From Luteimonas endophytica (GTDB lineage: Bacteria > Pseudomonadota > Gammaproteobacteria > Xanthomonadales > Xanthomonadaceae): a stretch of 64,000 nt of DNA. This document shows, in pieces, positions 47,580 through 56,110 of this stretch. The notes below the pieces were generated by a model. That model did no database searches. It had not been told where the DNA came from and saw only the letters and a program-made list of their open reading frames with translations. Position 1 is the first letter of the stretch. Every line of letters starts with the position of its first letter. The stretch lies in the NCBI RefSeq assembly GCF_029887875.1, contig NZ_JARXRM010000045.1, positions 110,409-174,408 of the forward strand, written 5' to 3'. Both the position numbers and the translations under genes were made by a program.

Positions 47580-50477
47580 ATGACGTCGCCCACCCCTTGC
47601 CGGCTGGCCCTCGCGGTCCAACTGTCCCTGCTGCTCGCCGTTCCCGCCACCGCCGCCGCCCAGGACGCCGCCGAGGAGCGCACCCGCACCCTCGATGCCG
47701 TGCAGGTCACCGGCACCCGGATCAAGCGCGCGGAGATCGAGGGCCAGGTGCCGGTGCATACGGTGACCCGCGAGGACATCGACCGCAGCGGCCTGACCTC
47801 GATCGGCGACGTGATCCAGCAGCTGAGCGGCTCGGGTTCGGCGCTCAACACCAAGTTCAATTCCTCGGGCAACTTCGGCTTTCCGCCCGACGGCGGCGGC
47901 GTCGGCGCCGGCTCGGCGCAGGTGGACCTGCGCCACCTCGGCTCCAAGCGCGTGCTGGTGCTGGTCGACGGCATCCGCTGGGTCAACGAGGCCTCGGCCT
48001 CGGGCGTCGGCGCCTCGACCGACCTCAACACCATTCCGCTGGCGATCGTCGAGCGCATCGAGGTGCTCGAGGACGGCGCCTCCTCGCTGTACGGCTCGGA
48101 CGCCATCGCCGGCGTGGTCAACATCATCACCCGCCAGGATTTCGACGGCGGCCAGGTCACCCTCAACTACGGCGAGTACGGCGAGGGCGACGGCGCGGTC
48201 AAGGGCTTCGATTTCGCCTGGGGGCGCACCACCGAGCGCAGCAACCTGTTCCTGGGGCTGAGCCACGTCGACCAGGGCGTGGTGTACTCGCGCACCCGCG
48301 AGCAGTCGCGGTTCCCGGTGCCGGGAACCGGGGTAGCGTTCGGCAGTTCCGGGACGCCGAACGGGCGTTTCCGCTTCCTGGATCCGAGCTGCCCGCTGGT
48401 CGATCACGACAACGATCCGGCTACCCCGCCGATTAATCTGTGCGACATCACCACGCCCAACGGGACCAGTTTTCCGGATGGCGTGGATTATCCCGAGGAC
48501 TTCATCGCGTTTGGCCCGGAGAACCTGTTCAACTTCTCCGAGTACAACCTGTTGATGACGCCGTCTGAGCGTACGGGCGTATTCGGACAGTTTCGCTTCG
48601 ACATCAATCCAGGGCTGCAGTGGTACGCCAAGGCGCTGTACAACCGTCGCGAGTCGACCAATCAGGCTGCGCCCGAGCCCATTTTCCTGGGTCCCAGCGC
48701 CGGCACGGGCAACCCGCTGGCCGACGAGATCACCATTTCTGCACTCAATCCCTACAACCCGTTCGGGTTCGATCTGGTGTCGGGTGAGAACCTGCTCCTG
48801 CTCACCCGCCGACCGGTGGAAGGTGGCCCGCGCGTGTTCGAGCAGGAAGTCGACACCACATACTTCAATACCGGCCTGGTCGGCAGCTTCGACGTCCGCG
48901 ACACCATCTGGTTCTGGGACGTCAACGCGGCCTACAGCAAGAACAAGGCCCAACAGACCAACTACGGCAGCTACAACATCTTCAACATTGCGCTGGCGCT
49001 GGGCGATCCGGCCGACTGCGCGGCGGTCACCGGCTGCGTACCGATGAACATCTTCGGCGGTCCGGGCACTCTCACGCCGGAAATGCTGGCGTGGATCCAG
49101 CCGGTGGTACGCGACGAAAGCGAGAACGAGCTGACGCTGGTCTCCGCCAACCTGTCGGGCGATCTGTTCAGGATGCCCGGCGAGGCGGGTTACGTAGCTT
49201 TCGCCGCAGGCTACGAGTACCGCAAGTACGAAGGTCGGTACCAGCCCGATCCGATCACGGTGCGCGGGCACTACAACGGCGTGCCCTCGCTGCCGACCTC
49301 CGGCGAATACGACGTGAACGAGGTATTCGCGGAACTCAATGTGCCGATCTTCGCAGACTCGCCATTGGGCAAGCGGCTGGACCTCAATCTCGCCGGCCGC
49401 TACTCCGACTACTCCACCTTCGGCGGCGAGTTCACCCCCAAGTACGGCCTGCGCTGGCAGGTCACCGACGACTTCCTGATGCGCGCCACGTATGCCGAGG
49501 GCTTCCGCGCGCCGTCGATCGGCGAGCTGTTCGGCTCCGACAGCCGCTTCGATGCGCAGCTGGACGACCCGTGCTCAGAACCATTGCCGGATCCGTCGCT
49601 GGAGGCCAACTGTCGCGCACTGGGCGTACCGGGGGGCTACTCGCAGCCCAACCCGCAGATTTCGATAACCACCGGCGGCAACAGCGAGCTCGACCCCGAG
49701 CGCGCACGCAGCTTCACCACCGGCTTCGTCTGGAGTCCTTGGTTCGCCAGCGGTGCCGGCTGGTCGGAGCGGCTGGACTTCGAGGTCACCTTCTACCGCC
49801 ATTCCATCGAGGGGCCGATCCAGGCACTCAGCGCCCAGGCGCAACTGGACGAATGCGTAGAAACGTTGGATCCGCTGTACTGCGACGGCATCGGCCGCGC
49901 CGTGACCGGCGACATCAATGCATTCAACAACCGTCTGACCAACCTGGGTTCGATCAAGACCGACGGCTGGGACGTGGACCTCTACTGGACGCTGCCGGCC
50001 GGGGATGCCGGGCAGTTCAAGCTCGCCTGGCAGAACAGTTTCGTCGGCCGCTACGAAGCGGTCGGCGGCGCCGGCCAGCGGCAGCCGCGCGAGCCCGGCG
50101 TCGAGGTGGAGGACAGCGCCATTCCGGAATGGACCTCGACCGCGAGCCTGGACTGGACCCTGGACGCCTGGCGCGCCGCCTGGACGGTACGCCATATCTC
50201 CGAGCTGACCGAGGCCTGCGGCCGCGCGGCGGCGTTCCCGGTCTGCAGCGACCAGGCCACCGGCACCAACACCCTGGACGCCACCACCTACCACGACGTC
50301 CAGCTGGGCTACCGTTTCGACTGGATGCGCGGGCTGGAGCTGACCGCGGGGGTCAACAACGTCTTCGACAAGGATCCGCCGATCTGCCTGTCGTGCTCGC
50401 TCAACGGCTACGACGCATCGACCTACGACATCCCTGGCGGCCGGTTCTGGTACCTGCGCGCCGACCTGCGGTTCTGA
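47580..50477 (+). CDS. TonB-dependent outer-membrane receptor
   Basis: A 965-residue receptor with signal peptide ([18 protein letters not shown]). A TonB-box-like segment [20 protein letters not shown] leads into a plug ([62 protein letters not shown]). The barrel ends [15 protein letters not shown]. It is not of the TonB-Xanth-Caul subfamily. Several Cys pairs occur in loops (for example [10 protein letters not shown]). The 47420-47579 gap upstream has an A+T-richer patch (47505-47520) but no firm promoter. No neighbour reveals the substrate. Confidence 0.92.
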   Translation: MTSPTPCRLALAVQLSLLLAVPATAAAQDAAEERTRTLDAVQVTGTRIKRAEIEGQVPVHTVTREDIDRSGLTSIGDVIQQLSGSGSALNTKFNSSGNFGFPPDGGGVGAGSAQVDLRHLGSKRVLVLVDGIRWVNEASASGVGASTDLNTIPLAIVERIEVLEDGASSLYGSDAIAGVVNIITRQDFDGGQVTLNYGEYGEGDGAVKGFDFAWGRTTERSNLFLGLSHVDQGVVYSRTREQSRFPVPGTGVAFGSSGTPNGRFRFLDPSCPLVDHDNDPATPPINLCDITTPNGTSFPDGVDYPEDFIAFGPENLFNFSEYNLLMTPSERTGVFGQFRFDINPGLQWYAKALYNRRESTNQAAPEPIFLGPSAGTGNPLADEITISALNPYNPFGFDLVSGENLLLLTRRPVEGGPRVFEQEVDTTYFNTGLVGSFDVRDTIWFWDVNAAYSKNKAQQTNYGSYNIFNIALALGDPADCAAVTGCVPMNIFGGPGTLTPEMLAWIQPVVRDESENELTLVSANLSGDLFRMPGEAGYVAFAAGYEYRKYEGRYQPDPITVRGHYNGVPSLPTSGEYDVNEVFAELNVPIFADSPLGKRLDLNLAGRYSDYSTFGGEFTPKYGLRWQVTDDFLMRATYAEGFRAPSIGELFGSDSRFDAQLDDPCSEPLPDPSLEANCRALGVPGGYSQPNPQISITTGGNSELDPERARSFTTGFVWSPWFASGAGWSERLDFEVTFYRHSIEGPIQALSAQAQLDECVETLDPLYCDGIGRAVTGDINAFNNRLTNLGSIKTDGWDVDLYWTLPAGDAGQFKLAWQNSFVGRYEAVGGAGQRQPREPGVEVEDSAIPEWTSTASLDWTLDAWRAAWTVRHISELTEACGRAAAFPVCSDQATGTNTLDATTYHDVQLGYRFDWMRGLELTAGVNNVFDKDPPICLSCSLNGYDASTYDIPGGRFWYLRADLRF

Positions 50478-50487
50478 TCGGCCCGGT

Positions 50488-50510
50488 GCTCCCGCCGGCA
50501 AGGCGGGAGC
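50488..50510 (+). terminator. Hairpin terminator after the second TonB receptor
   Basis: GCTCCCGCC-GGCAA-GGCGGGAGC is a perfect 9-bp stem starting 10 bp after the receptor stop. There is no T-run, so it may be a weak or Rho-assisted terminator. Confidence 0.5.
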
Positions 50511-50572
50511 GCGGCCACGGCTGGAGGAGGTTTACGGCTTGGGGGCCAGCGATGTTCCCCTGCGGGCGCTGC

Positions 50573-50600
50573 GTCGCGTCGCGACTGCCGTCGCTCCCAC
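50573..50600. repeat. Family C repeat, copy 1
   Basis: The reverse complement contains GTGGGAGCGACGGCAGTC, an 18-nt word found again at 55021-55038. It lies in the gene-free interval 50478-50758. Confidence 0.5.
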
Positions 50601-50620
50601 ATGCGATCGACCATCCTGCT

Positions 50621-50667
50621 CGGCTCGGCTCGGCTCGGCTCGGCTCGAGTTCGGCTCGAGTTCGGCT
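50621..50667. repeat. Pentanucleotide tandem repeat CGGCT
   Basis: Five consecutive CGGCT units (50621-50645) are followed by two CGAGTTCGGCT units (50646-50667). It lies between the TonB receptor and the EEP gene and is not inside a coding frame I accept. It is a simple-sequence tract that could vary in length. Confidence 0.8.
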
Positions 50668-50758
50668 CGGCCTGGTCATGATCGGTTCGCCAGGTGGGCC
50701 CGCGGCGCTGCTGGGTCTGCGCGGCATTGCCCAATGGCGCGGCACGGCCGCGGCGGGC

Positions 50759-51553
50759 TCAGCCTTCGGTGCGCAGCGCGTTTTCCGGGATCACCAGCTC
50801 GACCGACAGCGCCAGGTGATCGGACAGGGCCGCCGGCATCGCCCGCATGTTGTCGCAGGACAGGTTGCTGGTCACCAGCACGTGGTCGATCGCCCGCTGC
50901 GGGCGCCAGCTGGGGAAGGTGTGGACCTGGCAGGACGGCGGCTGCAGCGAGGTGCCGCGGTACAGGATCTCCATCTCCGGCCGGTCGGAGGTGCAGTTGA
51001 AGTCGCCCATCAGCACCGCGTTGGGATACTGCTTGAGCAGTTCCGCGATGTAGCTCAGCTGCGCGCGCCGCGACTGCGCGCCCAGCGACAGGTGCGCCAC
51101 CGCGATGGTCAGGCCGGCGTCACCCTCGCCGAAGCGGGCCAGCAGCAGCCCGCGGCCGCGCACCCGGCCGGGCAGCGGATGGTCGTGCACCTCGATCGGC
51201 TCGTAGCGGCTGAGCAAGCCGTTGGCGCTGGAGGCGACGTTGGCGACGCGGCGGTTCGGCTGGTGGGTCCAGTAGTCGAAACCGCCGCGCTCGGCCAGGT
51301 AGTGGGTCTGGTTGGTGAACCCCGAGCGCCAGCTGCCCGGGTCGCTCTCTTGCAGGCCGACGATGTCGTGGCCGCCGGCCAGTTCGGCGATCTGGTCGAG
51401 CGCGCGCAGCTTGTTGCCTGCCGGCAGCACGTGCGACCAGCTGCGCATCGCGTAGTCGCTGTAGCTGCGCGTGCTGGAGCCGGCCTGGATGTTGGCGCTT
51501 AGCAGCCGCAGCCGCTGTGGCTGCGGCTCCAGGGAGTCCGGTTCTGTCGCCAT
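50759..51553 (-). CDS. Endonuclease/exonuclease/phosphatase (EEP) family protein
   Basis: A 264-residue protein with the EEP core: LRLLSANIQAG at the N-terminus, DIVGLQESDPGSW (catalytic Glu), TIAVAHLSLGAQSRRAQL, AVLMGDFNCTSD (Asp and Asn) and RAIDHVLVTSNL with SDHLAL at the end. The family includes nucleases, phosphodiesterases and lipid phosphatases, so the substrate is open. No signal peptide is evident. It starts 25 bp after the second dsbA-like gene and is probably cotranscribed. Confidence 0.9.
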   Translation of the reverse strand: MATEPDSLEPQPQRLRLLSANIQAGSSTRSYSDYAMRSWSHVLPAGNKLRALDQIAELAGGHDIVGLQESDPGSWRSGFTNQTHYLAERGGFDYWTHQPNRRVANVASSANGLLSRYEPIEVHDHPLPGRVRGRGLLLARFGEGDAGLTIAVAHLSLGAQSRRAQLSYIAELLKQYPNAVLMGDFNCTSDRPEMEILYRGTSLQPPSCQVHTFPSWRPQRAIDHVLVTSNLSCDNMRAMPAALSDHLALSVELVIPENALRTEG

Positions 51554-51578
51554 CGGGAGGGTCGGGCAGGCGCCGCCG

Positions 51579-52418
51579 TCAGGGCTGCATCGCGGCGCGT
51601 TCGCGCGCCACCAGGTGGTCGACGATGCGCAGCACCTCGTCGAACGGCTTCGGGCCGAGCACGCGGTACTTGCCGTTGACCACCATGGTCGGGGTCGAGT
51701 CGACGCCGGCGCGGTTGATGAACGCCTCCGCGCGCTTGAGCTTGCCGGCGACCGCGAAGCTCTCCATGGTGCTGGCGAACTGTCCGGCATCGGCGCCGTA
51801 GCCGGCGTAGAACTCGCCGATGGCCTGCGGCGTGGCGTTCTGCACCGGCAGCGTGCGCTGCAGATGGATGGCCTCGAACACCGCCTGGTGGGTCTGATCG
51901 ACCAGACCCATCGACTCGGCGGCGTAGTACGCCCTGGCGTAGGGCATCCAGTAGCCGCCGAACGGCGCCGCGACCGGGGTCACCCGCACGTCGGCCGGCT
52001 GGCGCCGCTTCCAGGCCGCCATCTGCGGCTCGAACTGCGCGCAGGCCGGGCAGGTGTAGCCGAACACTTCCACCACCTCGATCTTGCCGTCGAGCGGCTG
52101 GTAGGGCTGGCCGTTGGGGATCTCCGCGTAGTCGGTGCCCGGCTGCGGGGCCGGACCCTCCGGCGGCTGCGGCGCGGGACGGGCGGTCTCGGTGGTGGCT
52201 TCGGCGCTCGCCGCGGCGGCGTCTTCATCCGCGCTGGCGGCAGCGGCCTCGGCGTCCGCCCCGGGCGCGGGGTCGGCGGCGGGCGCGGGCTCCGCGCTGG
52301 CGGCGGCGGGGGCCGGGGTGGCCGGGGTGGCGTCCGCCGCCGGCGCGGCGTCCTCGCCGGAGCAGGCGGCAAGCATCACGGTGAGCAACAGCGGGAGAAA
52401 GCCCAGGCGCTTGGTCAT
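51579..52418 (-). CDS. DsbA-like thiol:disulfide oxidoreductase with lipoprotein anchor and long linker
   Basis: A 279-residue protein with a lipobox-type signal (LLLTVMLAACSGED). About 70 residues of Ala/Pro/Glu-rich linker follow (roughly 24-95). The thioredoxin fold begins near residue 100 with IEVVEVFGYTCPACAQFEP, giving a CPAC active site. The cis-Pro loop is in GVDSTPTMVVNGKYRV. It would oxidise or isomerise disulfides in the periplasm while tethered to a membrane. The start overlaps the stop of the preceding dsbA-like gene by four bases (ATGA). Confidence 0.92.
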   Translation of the reverse strand: MTKRLGFLPLLLTVMLAACSGEDAAPAADATPATPAPAAASAEPAPAADPAPGADAEAAAASADEDAAAASAEATTETARPAPQPPEGPAPQPGTDYAEIPNGQPYQPLDGKIEVVEVFGYTCPACAQFEPQMAAWKRRQPADVRVTPVAAPFGGYWMPYARAYYAAESMGLVDQTHQAVFEAIHLQRTLPVQNATPQAIGEFYAGYGADAGQFASTMESFAVAGKLKRAEAFINRAGVDSTPTMVVNGKYRVLGPKPFDEVLRIVDHLVARERAAMQP

Positions 52419-53092
52419 GGCGGGGTTGGCCTCGTGGTGGTCGGCAAGGTGCCGGTTCGGGAACGTTCGGCGCGCACCATGGCGATCAGCTGGTCGGTGA
52501 TCCGCAGCAGATCGCGCAGGCTGCGCGCCTGGACGCGATAGCGTCCGTCGATGATGAAGGTAGGCGTCCCCTCCGCGCCACTGCGCAGGAGGAATTCGCG
52601 GGCCGCATTCAGCTTCTGGCCGGTCGCCGCGTCGGCCATCGCCCGTTCGAGCGCGCCGCGGTCGACGCCCTGTTGCGCGTAGAACCAGGCCAGCTCGGCG
52701 GTGCTGGCGTTGCGCGCGAGATCGCCGCCGCGGTGGACCGCATCGAAGGTCGCGCCGTGCACCCGCGGCAGCTGCCGCAGCGCCTGCGCCGCGAAGAACG
52801 CGGTCGCGAACGCGTCCTGCCGGCGGTAGACCACCGGCAGGTATTCGAAGCGGACATCGTCGGCGAGGCGACCGCGCCAGGCCTCCACCATCGGATGGAG
52901 CTCGTCGCAGATGTGGCAGGCGTAGGAGAAGATCTCCACCACCTCGATGCGCCCGTCCGCGGCCCATGGTGCGCCGTCGGCGATCGTCACGTAGTCCTGG
53001 CCCTCGACCGGTGCCGGCTGGGCCTGCGCGGCGCCAGCCCACAGCATCAGGACCGCGAGGGCGGCCAGCGGCCAACGTCGGATCGGTGTCAT
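52415..53092 (-). CDS. DsbA-family thiol:disulfide oxidoreductase
   Basis: A 225-residue periplasmic protein with a cleavable signal (PLAALAVLMLWAGAAQAQ). The active site is CHIC in IEVVEIFSYACHICDELHP, and the cis-Pro loop is GAEGTPTFIIDGRYRV. It is a close tandem partner of the following CPAC-type protein but has no linker. Its Cys-His-Ile-Cys motif differs from the common CPHC of E. coli DsbA. The gene follows cytochrome c4 after a strong terminator, so it probably has its own promoter. Confidence 0.93.
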   Translation of the reverse strand: MTPIRRWPLAALAVLMLWAGAAQAQPAPVEGQDYVTIADGAPWAADGRIEVVEIFSYACHICDELHPMVEAWRGRLADDVRFEYLPVVYRRQDAFATAFFAAQALRQLPRVHGATFDAVHRGGDLARNASTAELAWFYAQQGVDRGALERAMADAATGQKLNAAREFLLRSGAEGTPTFIIDGRYRVQARSLRDLLRITDQLIAMVRAERSRTGTLPTTTRPTPP

Positions 53093-53110
53093 CGGCGGGG
53101 CCTCCCGGAC

Positions 53111-53143
53111 AAAAAAACGCCGGCCGATGTGCCTCGGCCGGCG
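53111..53143 (-). terminator. Strong Rho-independent terminator of cytochrome c4
   Basis: A perfect 10-bp stem CGCCGGCCGA / TCGGCCGGCG (53118-53127, 53134-53143) with a 6-nt loop is followed on the minus strand by seven T (53117-53111). It lies 49 bp past the c4 stop and before the dsbA-like pair. Confidence 0.88.
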
Positions 53144-53192
53144 GATCGTTTCAAGGGCTGTGGGCGGTTGGACCGGCCGCGGCCGTGGAAGT

Positions 53193-54206
53193 TCACTGCT
53201 GCGAGGGGTCGCCGGTTCGGTCGCCTTCGGTCCCGGCTTCGGCCTCGCCCTCGGCCTGCTCCGAGCCGGTGCGGGGACCGGCCGGATCCGAGGCGTCCGG
53301 CGCGGCCACGGCGCCGGCGGCGTCCTGGCCCTCCTCGATGACGACGGTGCCGCCGTCCTGGGTCTGGATGTCGGCCTCGCCCTGGCCGGCGGCGGGCGCA
53401 GGCGCCGCGCCGGTGTCGAGCTGGGCCATCATCTCGCGCATCCGCGCGTCGGGGCGCGTATGCAGGCCTTCCATGTAGCTGGCCAGTGCCTGGATCTCCT
53501 CGTCGGTCAGGTCCTGCGCCACCTCGTGCATGATGTCGAACAGGCGGGTGTCGCTCTCGCCGGTGGTGCCCTCGCGGAACTCCTGCAGGCGCCGCGCCGA
53601 GTACCAGCTGCTCTGGCCGCCCACATGCGGGTAGGGCGGGCCCGGATTGCCGGCGCCGGTGGGGCCATGGCAGGCCATGCATGCGGGGATCTGGCGCTCC
53701 GCATCGCCGCTGCGGAACAGCTGCTGGCCGATCTCGAAGAATTTCATGCCCTCGTAGGGGCCGGACGCGACCACGGTGTCGTCGGCGACGCCGGCGCCCG
53801 CCTCCTGCATGGCGTAGTGCGCGCCGAGGTCGCGCATCTGCTGCGCGCTCAGCGGCGCGGCGAACGGCTGCATGATCGGGCTGACCCGCTCGCCGCTCTT
53901 GAACAGCGCGAGCTGGCGGGCGATGTAGCGCTCGCTCTGGCCGGCGATGCTCGGGTAGACCTCGCGCACGGTAGCCTTGCCGTCGAGCCCGTGGCAGGCC
54001 GCGCAGGTGCCGGCCAGGGTGGCGCCGTTCTGGGGGTCGCCCCAGTCGGCCTCCGCCAGGTCGGCCACCGCCGTCTCGCCCAGCGGCGAGGCCTCGACCG
54101 GTGCCTCCTCGGGCAGGGGCACGGTCGTGGACTGGGCGAAAGCGACCGCAGCCACCACCCCGAGGGCGGTGAGGCCGGCGATACCGTAGGCGCGGGCGTG
54201 GCGCAT
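53193..54206 (-). CDS. Diheme cytochrome c4 with acidic C-terminal tail
   Basis: A 337-residue periplasmic electron carrier with signal peptide (GIAGLTALGVVAAVAFAQ). The two heme sites are CAACHGLDGK and CMACHGPTG. The paired SIAGQSERYIARQLALFKSGER and HVGGQSSWYSARRLQEFREGT follow each heme, as in c4. Typical c4 is about 200 residues. Here an extra ~85-residue tail is rich in Asp, Glu, Ala and Gly (AQLDTGAAPAPAAGQGE onward). Cytochrome c4 can donate electrons to terminal oxidases. It is divergent from engB, a conserved arrangement. Confidence 0.94.
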   Translation of the reverse strand: MRHARAYGIAGLTALGVVAAVAFAQSTTVPLPEEAPVEASPLGETAVADLAEADWGDPQNGATLAGTCAACHGLDGKATVREVYPSIAGQSERYIARQLALFKSGERVSPIMQPFAAPLSAQQMRDLGAHYAMQEAGAGVADDTVVASGPYEGMKFFEIGQQLFRSGDAERQIPACMACHGPTGAGNPGPPYPHVGGQSSWYSARRLQEFREGTTGESDTRLFDIMHEVAQDLTDEEIQALASYMEGLHTRPDARMREMMAQLDTGAAPAPAAGQGEADIQTQDGGTVVIEEGQDAAGAVAAPDASDPAGPRTGSEQAEGEAEAGTEGDRTGDPSQQ

Positions 54207-54342
54207 TGCTGGGCTCCGAAACGCGGGATTCGGGCGCGACCTGCGCCCGGCATGACCCGGAATTATCGTCGGCGGCCGCAAGCGCGGTCAAACCACGCCA
54301 TGGCGCCGCGGCGCGGGCGCCCCGCCGTGCGATGCTAGCGCC

Positions 54343-54948
54343 ATGTCCGAACCCCTCGCACGCGCGCAATACCGGCTGGCCGCGCACACCCCCGCGCAGC
54401 TGCCCCCCGATCTCGGCCACGAGGTCGCCTTCGCCGGCCGCTCCAACGCCGGCAAGTCCAGCGCGCTCAATGCCCTGTGCCGCCAGAACGCGCTGGCGCG
54501 GGTGTCCAAGACCCCCGGCCGCACCCAGCAGCTGGTGTTCTTCCAGATCGCCCCGCACGAAGACCGGCACCTGGTCGACCTGCCCGGCTACGGCTACGCC
54601 AAGGTGCCGCGCGAGCTGCAGGCGCACTGGCAGGCGTTCGTGGCCGGCTATTTCGAGCGCCGCCAGGCGCTGCGCGGGTTGGTGGTGGTGATGGACATCC
54701 GCCACCCGCTCAAGGACTACGACCGGCAGATGCTCGGCTACGCGGTGCGGCGCGCGCTGCCGGCGCACGTGCTGCTGACCAAGGCCGACAAGCTCAGCCG
54801 CGGCGGCGCCGCCAACGCGCTGCAGGCGGTCCGCCGCGAGCTGAAGGCCGAATTCGGCGAAGGGGTCGGGGTGCAGACGTTCTCGGCACTGGCCAAGCAG
54901 GGCCTGGACGAGGCGCGCGCCGTGGTCGAGGGCTGGCTGCAGCTCTGA
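54343..54948 (+). CDS. engB: Ribosome biogenesis GTPase EngB (YsxC)
   Basis: A 201-residue essential-type GTPase needed for large-subunit assembly. Motifs are G1 AGRSNAGKSSALN, G2 region KTPGRTQQL, G3 DLPGYGYAKVP and G4 LLTKADKL. EVAFAGRSNAGKS is diagnostic for the family. It is divergent from cytochrome c4; the 136-bp gap (54207-54342) must hold both promoters but shows no clear consensus. Confidence 0.97.
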   Translation: MSEPLARAQYRLAAHTPAQLPPDLGHEVAFAGRSNAGKSSALNALCRQNALARVSKTPGRTQQLVFFQIAPHEDRHLVDLPGYGYAKVPRELQAHWQAFVAGYFERRQALRGLVVVMDIRHPLKDYDRQMLGYAVRRALPAHVLLTKADKLSRGGAANALQAVRRELKAEFGEGVGVQTFSALAKQGLDEARAVVEGWLQL

Positions 54949-55020
54949 GGCGCAGCCGCGCCCGTCGCCAGGACAAGATCCGGCCGCGAGTCGCGGTGCC
55001 CGCCGCGTATTTCCGCTGTG

Positions 55021-55045
55021 GTGGGAGCGACGGCAGTCCGGACAC
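55021..55045. repeat. Family C repeat, copy 2
   Basis: GTGGGAGCGACGGCAGTC (55021-55038) repeats, in inverse orientation, the word at 50573-50600. The gap 54949-55230 also contains GGAGTGGCCGTGGCACC near 55144, a fragment resembling family B. Nothing else is recognisable there. Confidence 0.5.
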
Positions 55046-55230
55046 CCGCCGGCGCGGCTTCGCTGCCCGCCCGGGCCAAGCGAAGGCTCCGGGAGCGCGC
55101 CAGTGCGGAGCGCTGCCAGGGATGATGCCGGCCGCGTGGTCTCCTGGAGTGGCCGTGGCACCCGCGGCCGCCGGACTGCGTGTGTCTCCTTACGAGCCGG
55201 CGCCCCGCCGGCGCGATCGGAGAGATGCAG

Positions 55231-55806
55231 ATGAAGATCCCGACCCCGACCCTGGCTTTGGTCCTGGCGGCGGCGCTGCCGGCCGCGGGCGATGCCTCCG
55301 CGGTGGAGCCCGAACTCGGCGCCGAGCAGGTCAATATCGATACCACCGGGCTGCTCGCCCTCGGCGGCTCGGTCCACCAGCGCCTGGCGCAGGCCTTCGA
55401 ACTGCACGAGCCCGGTCTGCTCAGCCACCTGATGCTGCCGCTGTCGTGCCAGCCCAAGGCCACCGTGTACGTCACCATCGAGAAGACCAGCGCCGGCGTG
55501 CCCAACGGCTCGGTCCTGGCCGAGGAAAAGGTGCCGGGCTACGTGTTCACCTCGATCCCGACCCCGGCGGTGGGCATGCGCATGGTCGAGTTCACCAAAC
55601 CGGCCAAGCTCGATCCGGGCCTGTACGCCTTCACGCTCACCGCCTACGACGGCGACTGCGGCGCGTACGTGGGACCGCCGGGGAACAGCTACCCTGCCGG
55701 GCGCGGCTACTTCATCGCCGACGGCAACGGCCCGGCCTGGATCGAGCTGTTCGATGCCGCCGGCGTTCGCGACATGGCGTTCCAGGTCCATCACCGGCCG
55801 CTGTGA
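55231..55806 (+). CDS. Secreted protein of unknown function
   Basis: A 191-residue protein with a signal peptide (LALVLAAALPAAGDASA) and no cysteine-rich or catalytic motif I recognise. The body is beta-rich: VHQRLAQAFELHEPGLLSHLMLPLSC, TVYVTIEKTSAGVPNGSVLAEEKVP, LDPGLYAFTLTAYDGDCGAYVGPPGN and AWIELFDAAGVRDMAFQVHH. The NGSVLAE and LYAFTL pattern resembles extracellular jelly-roll domains. ATG 55231 is preferred to the ATG six bases earlier because GGAGAG then has proper spacing. Repeats occupy the gaps on both sides. Confidence 0.75.
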   Translation: MKIPTPTLALVLAAALPAAGDASAVEPELGAEQVNIDTTGLLALGGSVHQRLAQAFELHEPGLLSHLMLPLSCQPKATVYVTIEKTSAGVPNGSVLAEEKVPGYVFTSIPTPAVGMRMVEFTKPAKLDPGLYAFTLTAYDGDCGAYVGPPGNSYPAGRGYFIADGNGPAWIELFDAAGVRDMAFQVHHRPL

Positions 55807-55836
55807 CGGCCACTGCCGCATGAAGCCTCCTTCCCC

Positions 55837-55952
55837 GTAGGAGTGGCCTGGGCGTGGCGGCGTCGCCGATGAAGGCCGTGGGGGCTCAAGGGGAGATGGT
55901 GCGATGGCCGGTGCGGCCCGCCGCGCCGGCCCGCGCGTGCGTGATACGTGCC
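55837..55952. repeat. Family B intergenic palindrome, copy 5 (degenerate)
   Basis: It begins GTAGGAGTGGCCTGGGCG and ends with CCGCGCCGGCCCGCGCGTGCGTGATACG. The middle is diverged. It occupies most of the 304-bp gap 55807-56110; the rest holds the gshA promoter candidate. Confidence 0.55.
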
Positions 55953-56023
55953 GCGGCCCGCCGGCTCGCCGACGCGGGGCGGCACCACACGCCGGCGGAA
56001 CACTGACGCGCCGTGCGCGGCGC

Positions 56024-56051
56024 TTAACCGGGGCAGCGCAACGGATATAGT
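56024..56051 (+). promoter_or_regulatory. Candidate gshA promoter
   Basis: TTAACC (56024-56029) and TATAGT (56046-56051) are separated by 16 bp. They match the sigma-70 hexamers at 4/6 and 5/6 positions and lie about 60 bp before the TTG start. Confidence 0.5.
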
Positions 56052-56110
56052 GGGCCCCGCGACGCCCGCCACGTGCCGGCGTCGCTTCCGTTTCCCGAGC
56101 GAGCGCGCCA

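Noticed and set aside
50621-50667. Possible CRISPR-like repeats
   Set aside because: Units are 5 or 11 bp and contiguous, with no spacers and no cas genes anywhere in the window.
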